From Ornithinibacillus xuwenensis (GTDB lineage: Bacteria > Bacillota > Bacilli > Bacillales > Amphibacillaceae), in NCBI RefSeq assembly GCF_039614845.1, contig NZ_JBDIML010000001.1, positions 186,001 through 250,000 of the forward strand: DNA of 64,000 nt, given 5' to 3'. Every line of letters starts with the position of its first letter. The first letter of the stretch is position 1. The translations under genes and the position numbers were made by a program. Below are positions 9,169-16,619 of this stretch, one piece after another. The notes below the pieces were generated by a model, which was given only the letters and a program-made list of their open reading frames with translations, was not told where the DNA came from and did no database searches.

Positions 9169-9360
9169 CTACCATTTTCTCTTTATTCCATTTTTCCCAT
9201 AAAGGTGTAATGCTTCCCTAGCTTTTTCACCATTATCATTATTGCCTTCTGAATAATACCAAAGGGATCGTTCCATCTCTTTTAAACGGGTATTTTTCTT
9301 TGTTGATACACTTATTAAAATCGCAAACAAAAATAACCCCATTATGTATAATAATCCCAT
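9169..9360 (-). CDS. small membrane protein with basic tail
   Basis: 63 residues: an N-terminal hydrophobic helix (MGLLYIMGLFLFAILISVST) followed by a charged cytoplasmic tail. It sits between the XRE regulator gene and the conserved leftward gene, probably in one leftward operon of lysogenic functions. No family recognised. Confidence 0.5.
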   Translation of the reverse strand: MGLLYIMGLFLFAILISVSTKKNTRLKEMERSLWYYSEGNNDNGEKAREALHLYGKNGIKRKW

Positions 9361-9372
9361 TTAACCACCCCA

Positions 9373-9564
9373 TTATTTACGTTCGTATAATTCTTCCATG
9401 CTTACATTAAAAATTTTTGCTAATTCATAAGCCTTGTCATATTTAGGCATCCCCTTATCGTGTTCCCATTCACTTAAGCGTTGATAGCTTACATTAATTT
9501 TACTTGCTACATACTGCTGAGTTAACCCATTTTTCCGTCTTAATTCTCCAATTTTTGATTTCAT
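9373..9564 (-). CDS. XRE-family transcriptional regulator
   Basis: 63 residues from ATG at 9564 (ribosome site AAGGGG). The helix-turn-helix is complete: KIGELRRKNGLTQQYVASKI followed by SYQRLSEWEHDKGMP and an ending typical of short Cro/CI regulators (KIFNVSMEELYERK). A longer in-frame upstream extension exists but lacks a ribosome site. As the first gene of a leftward group opposite the par genes it is probably the repressor controlling the intervening regulatory region. Confidence 0.85.
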   Translation of the reverse strand: MKSKIGELRRKNGLTQQYVASKINVSYQRLSEWEHDKGMPKYDKAYELAKIFNVSMEELYERK

Positions 9565-9697
9565 GATTATTCCCCTTATAAGTGCTTTATTCCTTATTCG
9601 ACAACCTTTCTGGAATACCCTTTCAAAAATAATTGATATTTTTTTCGTGTTTTTACGAAACATTACAAGCTATCCCCCATACATTATAAGTACATCT

Positions 9698-9726
9698 AAT
9701 CTAGGCGAGTGCCTAATGGTTAGATT
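9698..9726. promoter_or_regulatory. nested inverted repeats between regulator and par operon
   Basis: TAGGC-GAGT-GCCTA (9702-9715) is a perfect inverted repeat, nested within AATCTA (9698) and TAGATT (9721). The site is between the leftward XRE gene and the rightward Cys-rich/ParM operon and is a candidate operator. No clear promoter hexamers were assigned. Confidence 0.4.
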
Positions 9727-9752
9727 TAAACCACATGTAAAGGAGGAATACC

Positions 9753-9902
9753 GTGTGTGAGTTTTGCCAAAAGAAACTATCCTATCCATACCAGATAACC
9801 GAATTAGGAAATTTTTGTTACGAGGATTGTTTCAATGATTATTGCTTTGAGAAATTCCATACCCAAACAGTTTGGAGTGAACAAGATGATAGTAGGCTTT
9901 GA
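9753..9902 (+). CDS. Cys-rich 49-residue protein
   Basis: Starts with GTG behind AAAGGAGG. The sequence begins MCEFCQKKL and has further Cys at NFCYEDCF and DYCFEK, giving a CxxC...C...C arrangement that probably binds zinc. It overlaps the ParM gene by 17 bases, so it is the first gene of the partition operon. Function unknown; a small DNA- or protein-binding zinc module is an inference. Confidence 0.6.
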   Translation: MCEFCQKKLSYPYQITELGNFCYEDCFNDYCFEKFHTQTVWSEQDDSRL

Positions 9903-10677
9903 TTGGGGTAATGCCTACACAAAGATTTGCACATCCGATAAAGTGTTTAGTTATCCATCTGATATTATCTCTTATCGCAAAATCAAAGTATCGAACGCAC
10001 TACGAGAGCATGATTATCTATTCGAGTATAAAGGAAGAAAAGGGATAGCTGGTACACTAGCAAGGGATGAGAAAACAGCACTTGATCGCACACGTAAAGG
10101 AGATACCAAATTACATGAGGATGCGCTGATACGGTTATTAATCGGATTACACCAATTACCAGATAAACATTTTCAAATAGTCGTTGGTCAACCGATAAAC
10201 CGACATAGCGAGGACAAAGAACGAATTATTGAAATGGTGCATGGCGTTCATAGGATAATCGTTAACGGAAAAGAGAAGGAAATCATCATTAAAGATGTGG
10301 CAGTTGGTGTAGAGGGAGGAAGTGCTTCACTAAGCAATCCGAAATCGAAACTCCATTTAATCGACATAGGCAGCGGAACAATTAACTTTGCTACGGTAAT
10401 AAATGGGCGTTTTATCAACTCACAAAGTACCACAGTTTCACAAGGCATGGAGAACATTGAACAGGATTACGAGGGAATAGCAGCTAACATTCAAAATATC
10501 GTGATTGATTTAGGCTGGAAGGATTTTATTTATATCCTGGGCGGTGGTGCGAAGGTTCTAAAAGACTATTTACCATACGCCTTATTCACGCCAATATTTC
10601 AAGGTAGGTCGTATACACCAGAGTACGCAAATGCAATCGGATATTACAAGATAGGTGAGAAGTTATGGTTAAGGTAG
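9886..10677 (+). CDS. parM: ParM/StbA-like actin-type segregation protein
   Basis: 263 residues from ATG at 9886 (ribosome site GGAGTG). Actin-fold nucleotide motifs are clear: phosphate-1 VGFDWGNAYTK at the N terminus, phosphate-2 LHLIDIGSGTINFATV near residue 165, and adenosine motif YILGGGAKVL near residue 220. Proteins of this family form filaments that push plasmid copies apart. It overlaps by 13 bases a small second gene and is followed by phased repeats, completing a parMRC-like layout. A ParM in a prophage next to phage lysis genes suggests that this element can exist as a low-copy plasmid. Confidence 0.88.
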   Translation: MIVGFDWGNAYTKICTSDKVFSYPSDIISYRKIKVSNALREHDYLFEYKGRKGIAGTLARDEKTALDRTRKGDTKLHEDALIRLLIGLHQLPDKHFQIVVGQPINRHSEDKERIIEMVHGVHRIIVNGKEKEIIIKDVAVGVEGGSASLSNPKSKLHLIDIGSGTINFATVINGRFINSQSTTVSQGMENIEQDYEGIAANIQNIVIDLGWKDFIYILGGGAKVLKDYLPYALFTPIFQGRSYTPEYANAIGYYKIGEKLWLR

Positions 10678-10868
10678 AACTGAAAACAAAGGGAGTGGCA
10701 TTTAACATTGCTGATCAACAACAAAAAGAGTTATTTGATTACGCCACTTCTAAGAGTAATTTTAGCGGCTATATAAAGGGCTTAATCGTTAGGGATATGT
10801 TAGGTATTCCTATGAATGAAAACAGGCGAGAACAAGTTAAAACAAACGATATAACATCCTTTATCTAA
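10665..10868 (+). CDS. ParR-like small adaptor protein
   Basis: 67 residues, overlapping the parM-like gene. The N-terminal half (VELKTKGVAFNIADQQQKEL) could form the strand-helix of a ribbon-helix-helix fold and the rest is helical and charged. By position and size it is the likely ParR adaptor that binds the centromere and nucleates ParM filaments. ParR proteins are very divergent, so the call rests on gene order and size. Confidence 0.6.
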   Translation: MVKVELKTKGVAFNIADQQQKELFDYATSKSNFSGYIKGLIVRDMLGIPMNENRREQVKTNDITSFI

Positions 10869-10909
10869 TCATTAATAAATCATTATCGAATCATTTTTAT
10901 GAATCATTA
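10867..10909. repeat. four phased AATCATTA repeats, candidate parC centromere
   Basis: AATCATTA occurs at 10867, 10878 and 10902 and AATCATTT at 10889. Spacings of 11, 11 and 13 bases put the copies roughly on one face of the helix. They overlap the stop of the ParR-like gene and fill the first part of the gap to 11001. This is typical of an iteron centromere or plasmid origin. The rest of the gap has only a possible 17-codon TTG reading frame (10929-10982). Confidence 0.6.
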
Positions 10910-11000
10910 GTACAAGGGGAATTACGCATTGCAGAAGGAAAATAAATTTTGTTTAAAGTGGAGCGATAGCGAAACGGACTGAAAGGGGAGTGTGAGGGGG

Positions 11001-11303
11001 ATGCTTGTCAAAGTTAATGGCGTTCCTGTGGGTGAAGTTGTTCCAAAATATCCAACCATCATCCATGAGTGGTGGGGAGAATTAGAATGGCGAGATTATG
11101 ATTTACCTTCACAACAAATTTACAACAACTGCACAACACAAGATTTTCAGCAGCTAGTTTGTGAAGCTGATTATGGTGTAAGTTGGATAGCTGACAAATT
11201 AGGTTTAGATGGTGCTTACAAATTTATCAATCATTATGTAGATGTGATTCAACAGGGTTTTGATTCTGAATGGCAAAACATTTTAGCATTAATAGGAGGT
11301 TAA
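11001..11303 (+). CDS. hypothetical protein of the plasmid-like block
   Basis: 100 residues from ATG at 11001, with AAAGGGGAG upstream. Mixed alpha/beta, acidic, with a Trp-rich segment (IHEWWGELEWRDYDL). No family recognised. It is followed two bases later by a small membrane protein gene and then the FtsK-like ATPase, and is probably co-transcribed with them. Confidence 0.55.
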   Translation: MLVKVNGVPVGEVVPKYPTIIHEWWGELEWRDYDLPSQQIYNNCTTQDFQQLVCEADYGVSWIADKLGLDGAYKFINHYVDVIQQGFDSEWQNILALIGG

Positions 11304-11304
11304 C

Positions 11305-11481
11305 ATGAGTACACTAGCATCTTTGGGGTTGGCAACTATGAGTGTAGTAGGTTTATTATCGTTAGCTATGGCACGTTATGAAAATGAATGGTTAACGGTT
11401 ATTGGATATTTAATTATGATTGGCATAATTATTGGTGGCGTGTGGTATGTCACAAGCACCATTACTATTACGTTTTTCTAG
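11305..11481 (+). CDS. 58-residue two-TM membrane protein
   Basis: Two hydrophobic helices (residues ~5-22 and 32-56) separated by ARYENEW. Ribosome site AATAGGAGGTTAAC before ATG; the next gene has an almost identical leader (TAGGAGGTTAACATG), so the two starts look duplicated. Membrane partner of the FtsK-like ATPase is a reasonable inference, because that ATPase has only one weak hydrophobic segment of its own. Confidence 0.6.
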   Translation: MSTLASLGLATMSVVGLLSLAMARYENEWLTVIGYLIMIGIIIGGVWYVTSTITITFF

Positions 11482-11490
11482 GAGGTTAAC

Positions 11491-12648
11491 ATGATACTAG
11501 AAATAGCTTGGACCACGTTTATTGGCTCAATTGTTTATGGTTCAACACCTTATGTATGGAAAGGAATGCAAAAAAGCACGCAGAACTCTAAGCTACGGAA
11601 AGCGTTTATAAATGGAGAGTTATATCGTAAGGAAAAGGATAGCAAGATTAAAGTAAAGCCAAACATTATTAATACAAAAATAAACGATAAGAAAATGACA
11701 TTTGTATTCTCTATTCCAAAAGGCGTGAATCCAGATGACTTTATTAAAAAGGCTTATGTATTCAAGCAACACTTTAACGATTATATTGATCTAAAAGTTG
11801 AAAATAAAAGGGGGATATTAAACGTATATCCAAAGGGATTACCGACTAAATTCAACTATGCTTATCAAGTCCTTAGTCACCGTTTACCGATTATGTGCGG
11901 AAGGTCGTTAGAAGGTTCAATGTTTTCTTTTGATTTAGTAGAGAATCCGCATATGCTAGTAGCTGGGGAAACAGGGAGCGGAAAATCAAGCGCGTTACGT
12001 AGTATTTTAACAACCTTAATCAAGTCTAAAAATCCAGATGAATTACGTTTATTGTTAGGCGATTTGAAGCGTTCTGAATTTCATTTATTTAAGAAGATTG
12101 AACACGTTGATGGGGTTTATCATTCTGCAGGCGATATTGGTTTACCATTAATGAAAGTAAAAAAAGAAATGATGCGTAGGGGAGATATGCTAGATGAAGC
12201 AGAAGTGAACTCAATTGATGAATTACCTAACAAACCACCATATATAATCGTATGTATTGATGAAGTAGCACTATTAAAAAAGGAACATGACATTATGGAT
12301 ATATTAGAAGAAATATCAAGTATCGGAAGGTCATTAGGAGTATTTCTTATTCTATCCATGCAGCGACCAGATGCGCAGCTACTTGATGGGAAACTTAAAG
12401 TAAATTTGACAGTACGAATGGGATTTAAGACTGCCGACAAAATAAATTCTAAAATAATCGGTACTCCCGGAAGCGAAGAACTCGACATACCAGGTAGGAT
12501 GTTATTACGAATCAATTCCCACCTACAAGAGATTCAAGCACCGTTATTAGAAAATAACATAGCGAAAAAGTTACTCGAACCATACAAGAAATCTAATGTT
12601 GTTCAATTTCAAAAAGAACCAGATATTATGGAGTTGTTCAAGGAATGA
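11491..12648 (+). CDS. FtsK/SpoIIIE-type DNA translocase
   Basis: 385 residues. One hydrophobic segment at the N terminus, then a motor domain with Walker A AGETGSGKSSA (~residue 155), Walker B YIIVCIDEVALL (~residue 251) and the downstream GVFLILSMQRPDA motif typical of FtsK/SpoIIIE/conjugative coupling ATPases. It pumps double-stranded DNA. Related proteins occur in Gram-positive plasmids and integrative elements, acting in replication or transfer. It overlaps the replication-relaxation gene by four bases (ATGA). Confidence 0.88.
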   Translation: MILEIAWTTFIGSIVYGSTPYVWKGMQKSTQNSKLRKAFINGELYRKEKDSKIKVKPNIINTKINDKKMTFVFSIPKGVNPDDFIKKAYVFKQHFNDYIDLKVENKRGILNVYPKGLPTKFNYAYQVLSHRLPIMCGRSLEGSMFSFDLVENPHMLVAGETGSGKSSALRSILTTLIKSKNPDELRLLLGDLKRSEFHLFKKIEHVDGVYHSAGDIGLPLMKVKKEMMRRGDMLDEAEVNSIDELPNKPPYIIVCIDEVALLKKEHDIMDILEEISSIGRSLGVFLILSMQRPDAQLLDGKLKVNLTVRMGFKTADKINSKIIGTPGSEELDIPGRMLLRINSHLQEIQAPLLENNIAKKLLEPYKKSNVVQFQKEPDIMELFKE

Positions 12649-13205
12649 AGAAACGTGATTTATCCATTATAAAAGACTTAGAACGGTTCAGAGTAATGTC
12701 GAGGGATAACATAGCTGATTTATACTTCAAACACACCAAACACCCTTATAGCAGCGCTAACTCGGTATTAAAACGCCTTGTACGTGATGGTCAAATAGAA
12801 GTGAGTCATCATCATTCACCCTACGTTTATTTTCCTGCTGGATCTACCATGAAGAAAAACTCCACTAAAATTCCTCATTATCTAACGCTAGTTGATATAT
12901 ATGTAAAGTTGCAGCCTAAAACATTCGAGTTAGAACCTAAATTCAAGAAGGGATTAGCTGAACCGGATATATACACTGTTATAAAAGGAAAACCTTTCTT
13001 TATAGAGGTACAACGCAATGTGTATGCACAAAAGGTTATGGATAAGAAAATTAAACGTTATGAAGCATTGTATTTTCATTACGACAAACTGCCATATGTA
13101 TTAATGATTACGGAAAAGAAATATGAAATCAATTCCGATATTGTCAATGTGATTCAAGTAAGTAGTATAGATGAGTTCCTAACAAAGATAGAGAGCGGAA
13201 AATAA
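12645..13205 (+). CDS. replication-relaxation family protein
   Basis: 186 residues. An N-terminal winged-helix region (LSIIKDLERFRVMSRDNIADLYF, then SVLKRLVRDGQIEV) is followed by an alpha/beta domain with FIEVQRNVYAQKVMDKKI. The arrangement matches Replic_Relax proteins found in Gram-positive plasmids and integrative elements, where they are linked to DNA relaxation/replication. Its start overlaps the stop of the FtsK-like gene. It is the last gene before the element's right boundary. Confidence 0.75.
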   Translation: MKKRDLSIIKDLERFRVMSRDNIADLYFKHTKHPYSSANSVLKRLVRDGQIEVSHHHSPYVYFPAGSTMKKNSTKIPHYLTLVDIYVKLQPKTFELEPKFKKGLAEPDIYTVIKGKPFFIEVQRNVYAQKVMDKKIKRYEALYFHYDKLPYVLMITEKKYEINSDIVNVIQVSSIDEFLTKIESGK

Positions 13206-13224
13206 TCTGCTCTTTTATCTTTGT
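13182..13224. terminator. long inverted repeat at the end of the prophage 1 operon
   Basis: ACAAAGATA plus AGAGC pair with GCTCT plus TATCTTTGT around the stop codon of the last gene; T-rich sequence follows. Likely a transcription terminator. Confidence 0.6.
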
Positions 13225-13231
13225 ATTTATA

Positions 13232-13262
13232 ATAAGTAAAGGGTGTTGTTTTTAAACACGAA
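13232..13262. other. right boundary of prophage 1 inside radC (approximate)
   Basis: RadC coding sequence becomes recognisable at the GTG/TTG codons 13243-13248 and continues to the radC stop. An in-frame TAA at 13237-13239 and the prophage terminator lie immediately to the left. The attachment core must therefore overlap about 13240-13262 (TTGTTTTTAAACACGAAG). The other copy, with the 5' part of radC, would be at the far side of prophage 1, outside the window. Confidence 0.6.
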
Positions 13263-13539
13263 GAATCAAATTATTCACAGGCAAACCATTTTTATTGGTA
13301 GCCTAAACGCCTCCATTGTCCACCCCAGAGAAGTATTCCGTGAAGCAGTGAAACGCTCTGCAGCCTCAATTATCGTTGCCCATAACCACCCTTCAGGCGA
13401 TCCGACTCCCTCTCAAGAAGATATTCATGTCACCAAAAGGCTAGCTGAATCTGGAAAAATGATTGGCATAGAATTATTAGACCATTTGATTATTGGGGAC
13501 CGGAAATTTGTCTCACTAAAAGAAAAAGGCTATTTATAA
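13243..13539 (+). pseudogene. radC: 3' fragment of radC (JAB/MPN domain)
   Basis: The last ~97 codons of RadC (YsxA), starting at LFLNTKNQIIHRQT and including AHNHPSGDPTPSQED, the metal-binding part of the JAB/MPN domain. Full RadC is about 225-230 residues; the helix-hairpin-helix N terminus and the first strands are missing. AAAGGG abuts the GTG/TTG codons, so translation from here is unlikely. In Bacillaceae radC directly precedes mreB, which here is 41 kb downstream. The fragment is therefore the chromosomal sequence stranded between two prophages. Confidence 0.9.
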
Positions 13540-13613
13540 TCCTTTTAAAAAAATCAATAATATCTTGATATAAAAGGGTTTGAGATTAATGAAATATTGG
13601 TTTATTCCAAAAA

Positions 13614-13631
13614 CCTCACAGAAACCTCACA
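13614..13631. repeat. paired CCTCACA repeats, candidate left integrase arm sites (prophage 2)
   Basis: CCTCACA occurs at 13614 and 13625, spaced exactly 11 bases, directly downstream of the integrase stop. A matching pair of ATCACA, also 11 bases apart, lies at 54847 and 54858 near the other end. Paired phased repeats at both ends are what arm-type sites of a tyrosine integrase look like. The core repeat was not resolved; TATTTATA (13531 and 54979) is one short AT-only candidate. Confidence 0.4.
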
Positions 13632-13636
13632 AAATA

Positions 13637-14857
13637 TTATAGAGATACTTTTTCTAAGATGTTCCCGTATAAATTTGATATTTTAACGGGAGCTTCTTTT
13701 TTCATTTTATTTGTAACGTGAGTATAAATTTTCATTGTAGTTTTTGCGTCTTCATGACCTACACGTTTCATTATAGTTGCTAGATCAACACCAGCTTCAG
13801 CTAACATACTTACATGAGTATGACGGAAAATGTGGGGAGTAGCTGGCTTTTTTATCTTTGTTTTCTTTAATAATCGGTTCATTCTATTGTTTAGAGAAAT
13901 AGTCGTAAAGGGATAGCCGTTTAAACGCGAAAACACAAAATCTGCATCATGATACTCAAGTGTTTCATTGAAATAGGTGATTTGCTTATTTCGATATTTC
14001 ATTTTTCTTTTGTCATTTTCCAAAATTATTTTTTTGAGCATGTCCATAATATATCTTTCCATTGCCACAGTTCTAACTGACTTATAAGTTTTGGGTGGAA
14101 TTAATTCATATTCCCTCATATTGTTATTTTCGTTATAGAGAGTCTTCACTATATCAATTTCATTTGTTTCAAATAGAATATCTTGTTTTTGTAAAGCACA
14201 TAATTCTCCAGGTCTCACCCCAGAAAAAGCTAATGTGTAAAATCTTTCCTTGTCGTATTTTAGTCCATAGTTAAGAGCTGCAAGTAAGAACTCTTCTAAT
14301 TCGTCATGGTCTAAAAACTTTTCTTCAATACTATCTTGTTTAATTTCATCTATTGTTTTTCTTTTTTTAGGCATTACAATTTCTGAAGCTGGATTCTCAA
14401 TAATCCACTTCCTTTTCTTAGCAAACTTAAATATCATATTTCCTGCACTATGAATTCCTTGTAAAGTAGTACTTTCATAGTGTTCGAATAATTGGTTGAT
14501 AACCTTTTGATATAAATCATGAGTAATATTTCCAATAATGAATTTTCCTAAATGACGATTTAAAATTCTAATCTCCTTTCTTCGTTTCGCAAGTGTGCCT
14601 TTTTTTATACCTGTTAATTTGTATAGGTCATACCACTGTGAGGCAACTGATTCAAAGGAGAAGGTCTTAGCAGTTTTGCTATCGATTTGGGTATGCTCTT
14701 GTCTTTTTATCTCATCTAGAACTTTTACTTTTGCCTCTTTCATTGTTTTACCGCGTCTGGTTATTTGATTTCTGCTTCCGTTTGCTTTTGGCGGTCCATC
14801 AGAAACACATTCCCATCGAACTTGTCCGGACTTTATCCTTATTTGTCTGCAATACAT
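13637..14857 (-). CDS. int: tyrosine-family phage integrase
   Basis: 406 residues. N-terminal AP2-like arm-binding domain (residues ~1-50), SAM-like core-binding domain (~60-160) and catalytic domain (~190-390). Catalytic residues are seen in GVRPGELCAL (Arg), TPHIFRHTHVSML (His and Arg), KRVGHEDAKTT (His) and MKIYTHVT (Tyr). It integrates and excises prophage 2. It is transcribed leftward toward the attachment site beside the radC remnant, as usual for this phage type. Confidence 0.95.
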   Translation of the reverse strand: MYCRQIRIKSGQVRWECVSDGPPKANGSRNQITRRGKTMKEAKVKVLDEIKRQEHTQIDSKTAKTFSFESVASQWYDLYKLTGIKKGTLAKRRKEIRILNRHLGKFIIGNITHDLYQKVINQLFEHYESTTLQGIHSAGNMIFKFAKKRKWIIENPASEIVMPKKRKTIDEIKQDSIEEKFLDHDELEEFLLAALNYGLKYDKERFYTLAFSGVRPGELCALQKQDILFETNEIDIVKTLYNENNNMREYELIPPKTYKSVRTVAMERYIMDMLKKIILENDKRKMKYRNKQITYFNETLEYHDADFVFSRLNGYPFTTISLNNRMNRLLKKTKIKKPATPHIFRHTHVSMLAEAGVDLATIMKRVGHEDAKTTMKIYTHVTNKMKKEAPVKISNLYGNILEKVSL

Positions 14858-14873
14858 AATAATACCTCCCTTA

Positions 14874-15218
14874 TTAAACTATTACTCTATCCATATATAT
14901 AACTTCTTTTACATCAACAACTCTTATTACCAATCCGTTTATATTACTCTTGTCGTAACCATGTTCGATAATGCGGCCCTCAATATTTGCTAGATTTATA
15001 CCAAAATGATTATCATCTGTAGCAGAATTTAATAATAAGTCGCTTAATAATACAGAAACCTTAAGGTCTTCATTATGAAAATAACTTATATCACATTCAT
15101 GAAAAGATGTTGTTGATAAGTATAAATTCGAGTTTGATCAGTCAACATTCTCAACAACTAGCCAAACTGGTACTTTCTCATTGTTAATATGTTCATAGTA
15201 GACTGTTAAATCATTCAT
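14874..15218 (-). pseudogene. third gene of the immunity operon, interrupted by TGA
   Basis: Starts with ATG at 15218 overlapping the stop of the metallopeptidase gene (TAATG), so it belongs to the same operon. The frame runs 114 codons to a TAA at 14874, but codon 27 is TGA (15138-15140). The upstream part reads MNDLTVYYEHINNEKVPVWL and the downstream part continues with protein-like sequence ending in VVDVKEVIYMDRVIV. It is probably a gene inactivated by one nonsense change, or a site of sequencing error. No family recognised. Confidence 0.5.
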
Positions 15219-15823
15219 TATTGAGCCCCCTGAAGTTGACTATACAATTGGTTCATTATTTTTTTGGTTTCCGTAGACCAATTTGCTGGATCATAACTCT
15301 TTTCATAATTAGATTGCTGCTTCTTTATTTCATTGTCGTATAGAGATTGCTGAATTCTTCGTTTAATTTGTTCAACTCTTTTTTTCGCAAGTTGCAAGGG
15401 AACATCAAACGTAAAGGATAAAAGAGAGCTTATATGCTCCTCAGAAATTGGCAAATCTAATTGTTCTATCATGAAAAAAGGCATTGCTGCATATAACATA
15501 AATTGATTTGCCTGTCTTTCTTGCAATGTAATAAACGTATCAACAAACCCAGCTTGATCACCATAATGCCTAAGAGGATGGCATAGTTCATGAAAGAATA
15601 TTTTTCTCATTATTGTTTTAGGCTTATTAGGGTTTAAGAAAATTACTGCATCATCTTCATCCCATAGTGCAACTTCTCTTGCACCTTCCATATATACAAT
15701 GTTGATTCTTAATTTCTTCGCTACATTTTCGATTGATAAATCTGATGGAGACAGAATGGCATGTTTTTTGTATAAGTTTTCTAACATTAGTTCTAATTCT
15801 GTTTTTTGATAAGAGTCAAACAT
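15218..15823 (-). CDS. ImmA/IrrE-family metallopeptidase
   Basis: 201 residues with the zinc motif FFHELCHPLRHYG (HExxH, residues ~76-80) and an N-terminal helical part typical of COG2856 proteins. Such peptidases cleave the phage or ICE repressor after a stress or peptide signal and trigger induction, as in the ImmR/ImmA pair of ICEBs1. It lies downstream of the CI-like repressor gene in the same leftward operon, which supports that role. Confidence 0.88.
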   Translation of the reverse strand: MFDSYQKTELELMLENLYKKHAILSPSDLSIENVAKKLRINIVYMEGAREVALWDEDDAVIFLNPNKPKTIMRKIFFHELCHPLRHYGDQAGFVDTFITLQERQANQFMLYAAMPFFMIEQLDLPISEEHISSLLSFTFDVPLQLAKKRVEQIKRRIQQSLYDNEIKKQQSNYEKSYDPANWSTETKKIMNQLYSQLQGAQ

Positions 15824-15889
15824 AGATTACCTCCATTGAACGAATGTATGTTCTGTTTTTGATTTATAAAAAAGAACCTTTCAGGTCCT

Positions 15890-16219
15890 TTACTTGTTGT
15901 CTTTTATTTTGCGGAAGATTCGTAGTTGTTCTTCTAAATACTCTTTCTCTTGTTCTGAAATCTCTTCGAAGTTGTGGAAGGCTCTGTTTGGATTGTTGTT
16001 ATTATCAGATGTATTAGTATTATTTGACTTACCTATCAAATAATCAGTCGTAACATCAAATATATCTGATATTTTTTGCAATGTTCCAAAGTCGGGTTCC
16101 CTTGATCCAGACTCGTATTTTGAGATAGTAGAATAGGAGACTCCTAATTTTTCTGCCAAGTCATCTCTACTCAATCCTCTATTTTTCCTTAAACTAGTTA
16201 ATCTACTACTAAAACCCAT
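15890..16219 (-). CDS. CI/ImmR-like phage repressor
   Basis: 109 residues. HTH_3 domain at residues 5-65 (LTSLRKNRGLSRDDLAEKLG, SYSTISKYESGSREPD), then an Asn-rich linker (NTNTSDNNNNPN) and a helical C terminus. It represses the rightward early promoter through the evenly spaced TTGGAC-N5-GTCCAA sites just upstream and is the expected substrate of the adjacent ImmA-like protease. Start ATG with CCTCC-complementary site GGAGG. Confidence 0.92.
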   Translation of the reverse strand: MGFSSRLTSLRKNRGLSRDDLAEKLGVSYSTISKYESGSREPDFGTLQKISDIFDVTTDYLIGKSNNTNTSDNNNNPNRAFHNFEEISEQEKEYLEEQLRIFRKIKDNK

Positions 16220-16252
16220 ATTAATTCCTCCAGAACACTCAATACCTATATA

Positions 16253-16360
16253 TTACACTATTTGTCCAATTCTTAAATATTTTTGGACAAAACGGGTAAA
16301 AAAGTGTTGACATTGGACATAATGTCCATTAATATTAACTCAACAAGACAAAACGTCCAG
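16253..16360. promoter_or_regulatory. four-operator array of the prophage 2 immunity region
   Basis: Sites matching TTGGAC-N5-GTCCAA occur at 16253-16269 (left half degenerate), 16283-16299 (right half degenerate), 16313-16329 (near perfect) and 16344-16360. Their centres are 30, 30 and 31 bases apart, about three helical turns. They lie between the divergent repressor and Cro-like genes, so they are the likely CI/Cro operators. Confidence 0.75.
16307..16335 (+). promoter_or_regulatory. rightward early promoter PR
   Basis: TTGACA at 16307, 17-base spacer, TAATAT at 16330. The third operator (16313-16329) fills the spacer exactly, so bound repressor would block RNA polymerase. The transcript starts about 35 bases before the Cro-like gene. 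Confidence 0.8.
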
Positions 16361-16377
16361 TTCAAGGTGGTGAGAAA

Positions 16378-16608
16378 ATGAGACATAAGTTAAGAAATGT
16401 TCGCCTTGGAAAAGGCTATAAAGATGTAGAAGAAATCTCCAACAAAATTGGAATATCAGCATCTTATTACTATAAAATCGAGCAAGGAAAACGAACACCA
16501 GGAATTGTCCTAGCTAAAAAAATAGCTGATATTTTAGATCATACAGTAGATGAACTTTTTTTTAATTCTAATTTGGACGAAGTGTCCAATAATAAAAAAG
16601 CTATTTAG
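16378..16608 (+). CDS. Cro-like XRE regulator
   Basis: 76 residues, with one helix-turn-helix (KLRNVRLGKGYKDVEEISNK, SASYYYKIEQGKRTPG) ahead of the tail ILDHTVDELFF. First gene of the rightward early operon, divergent from the repressor. Its 3' end contains a further operator (16573-16589). By position it is the lytic-switch Cro. Ribosome site AAGGTGGTGAG before ATG. Confidence 0.88.
   Translation: MRHKLRNVRLGKGYKDVEEISNKIGISASYYYKIEQGKRTPGIVLAKKIADILDHTVDELFFNSNLDEVSNNKKAI
16573..16589. promoter_or_regulatory. fifth operator inside the Cro-like gene
   Basis: TTGGAC-GAAGT-GTCCAA is a perfect inverted repeat with the same N5 spacing as the upstream array, lying in the last codons of the Cro-like gene, about 230 bases from the nearest other site. 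It could serve DNA looping between repressor oligomers. Confidence 0.7.
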
Positions 16609-16619
16609 GAGGTAATCAA

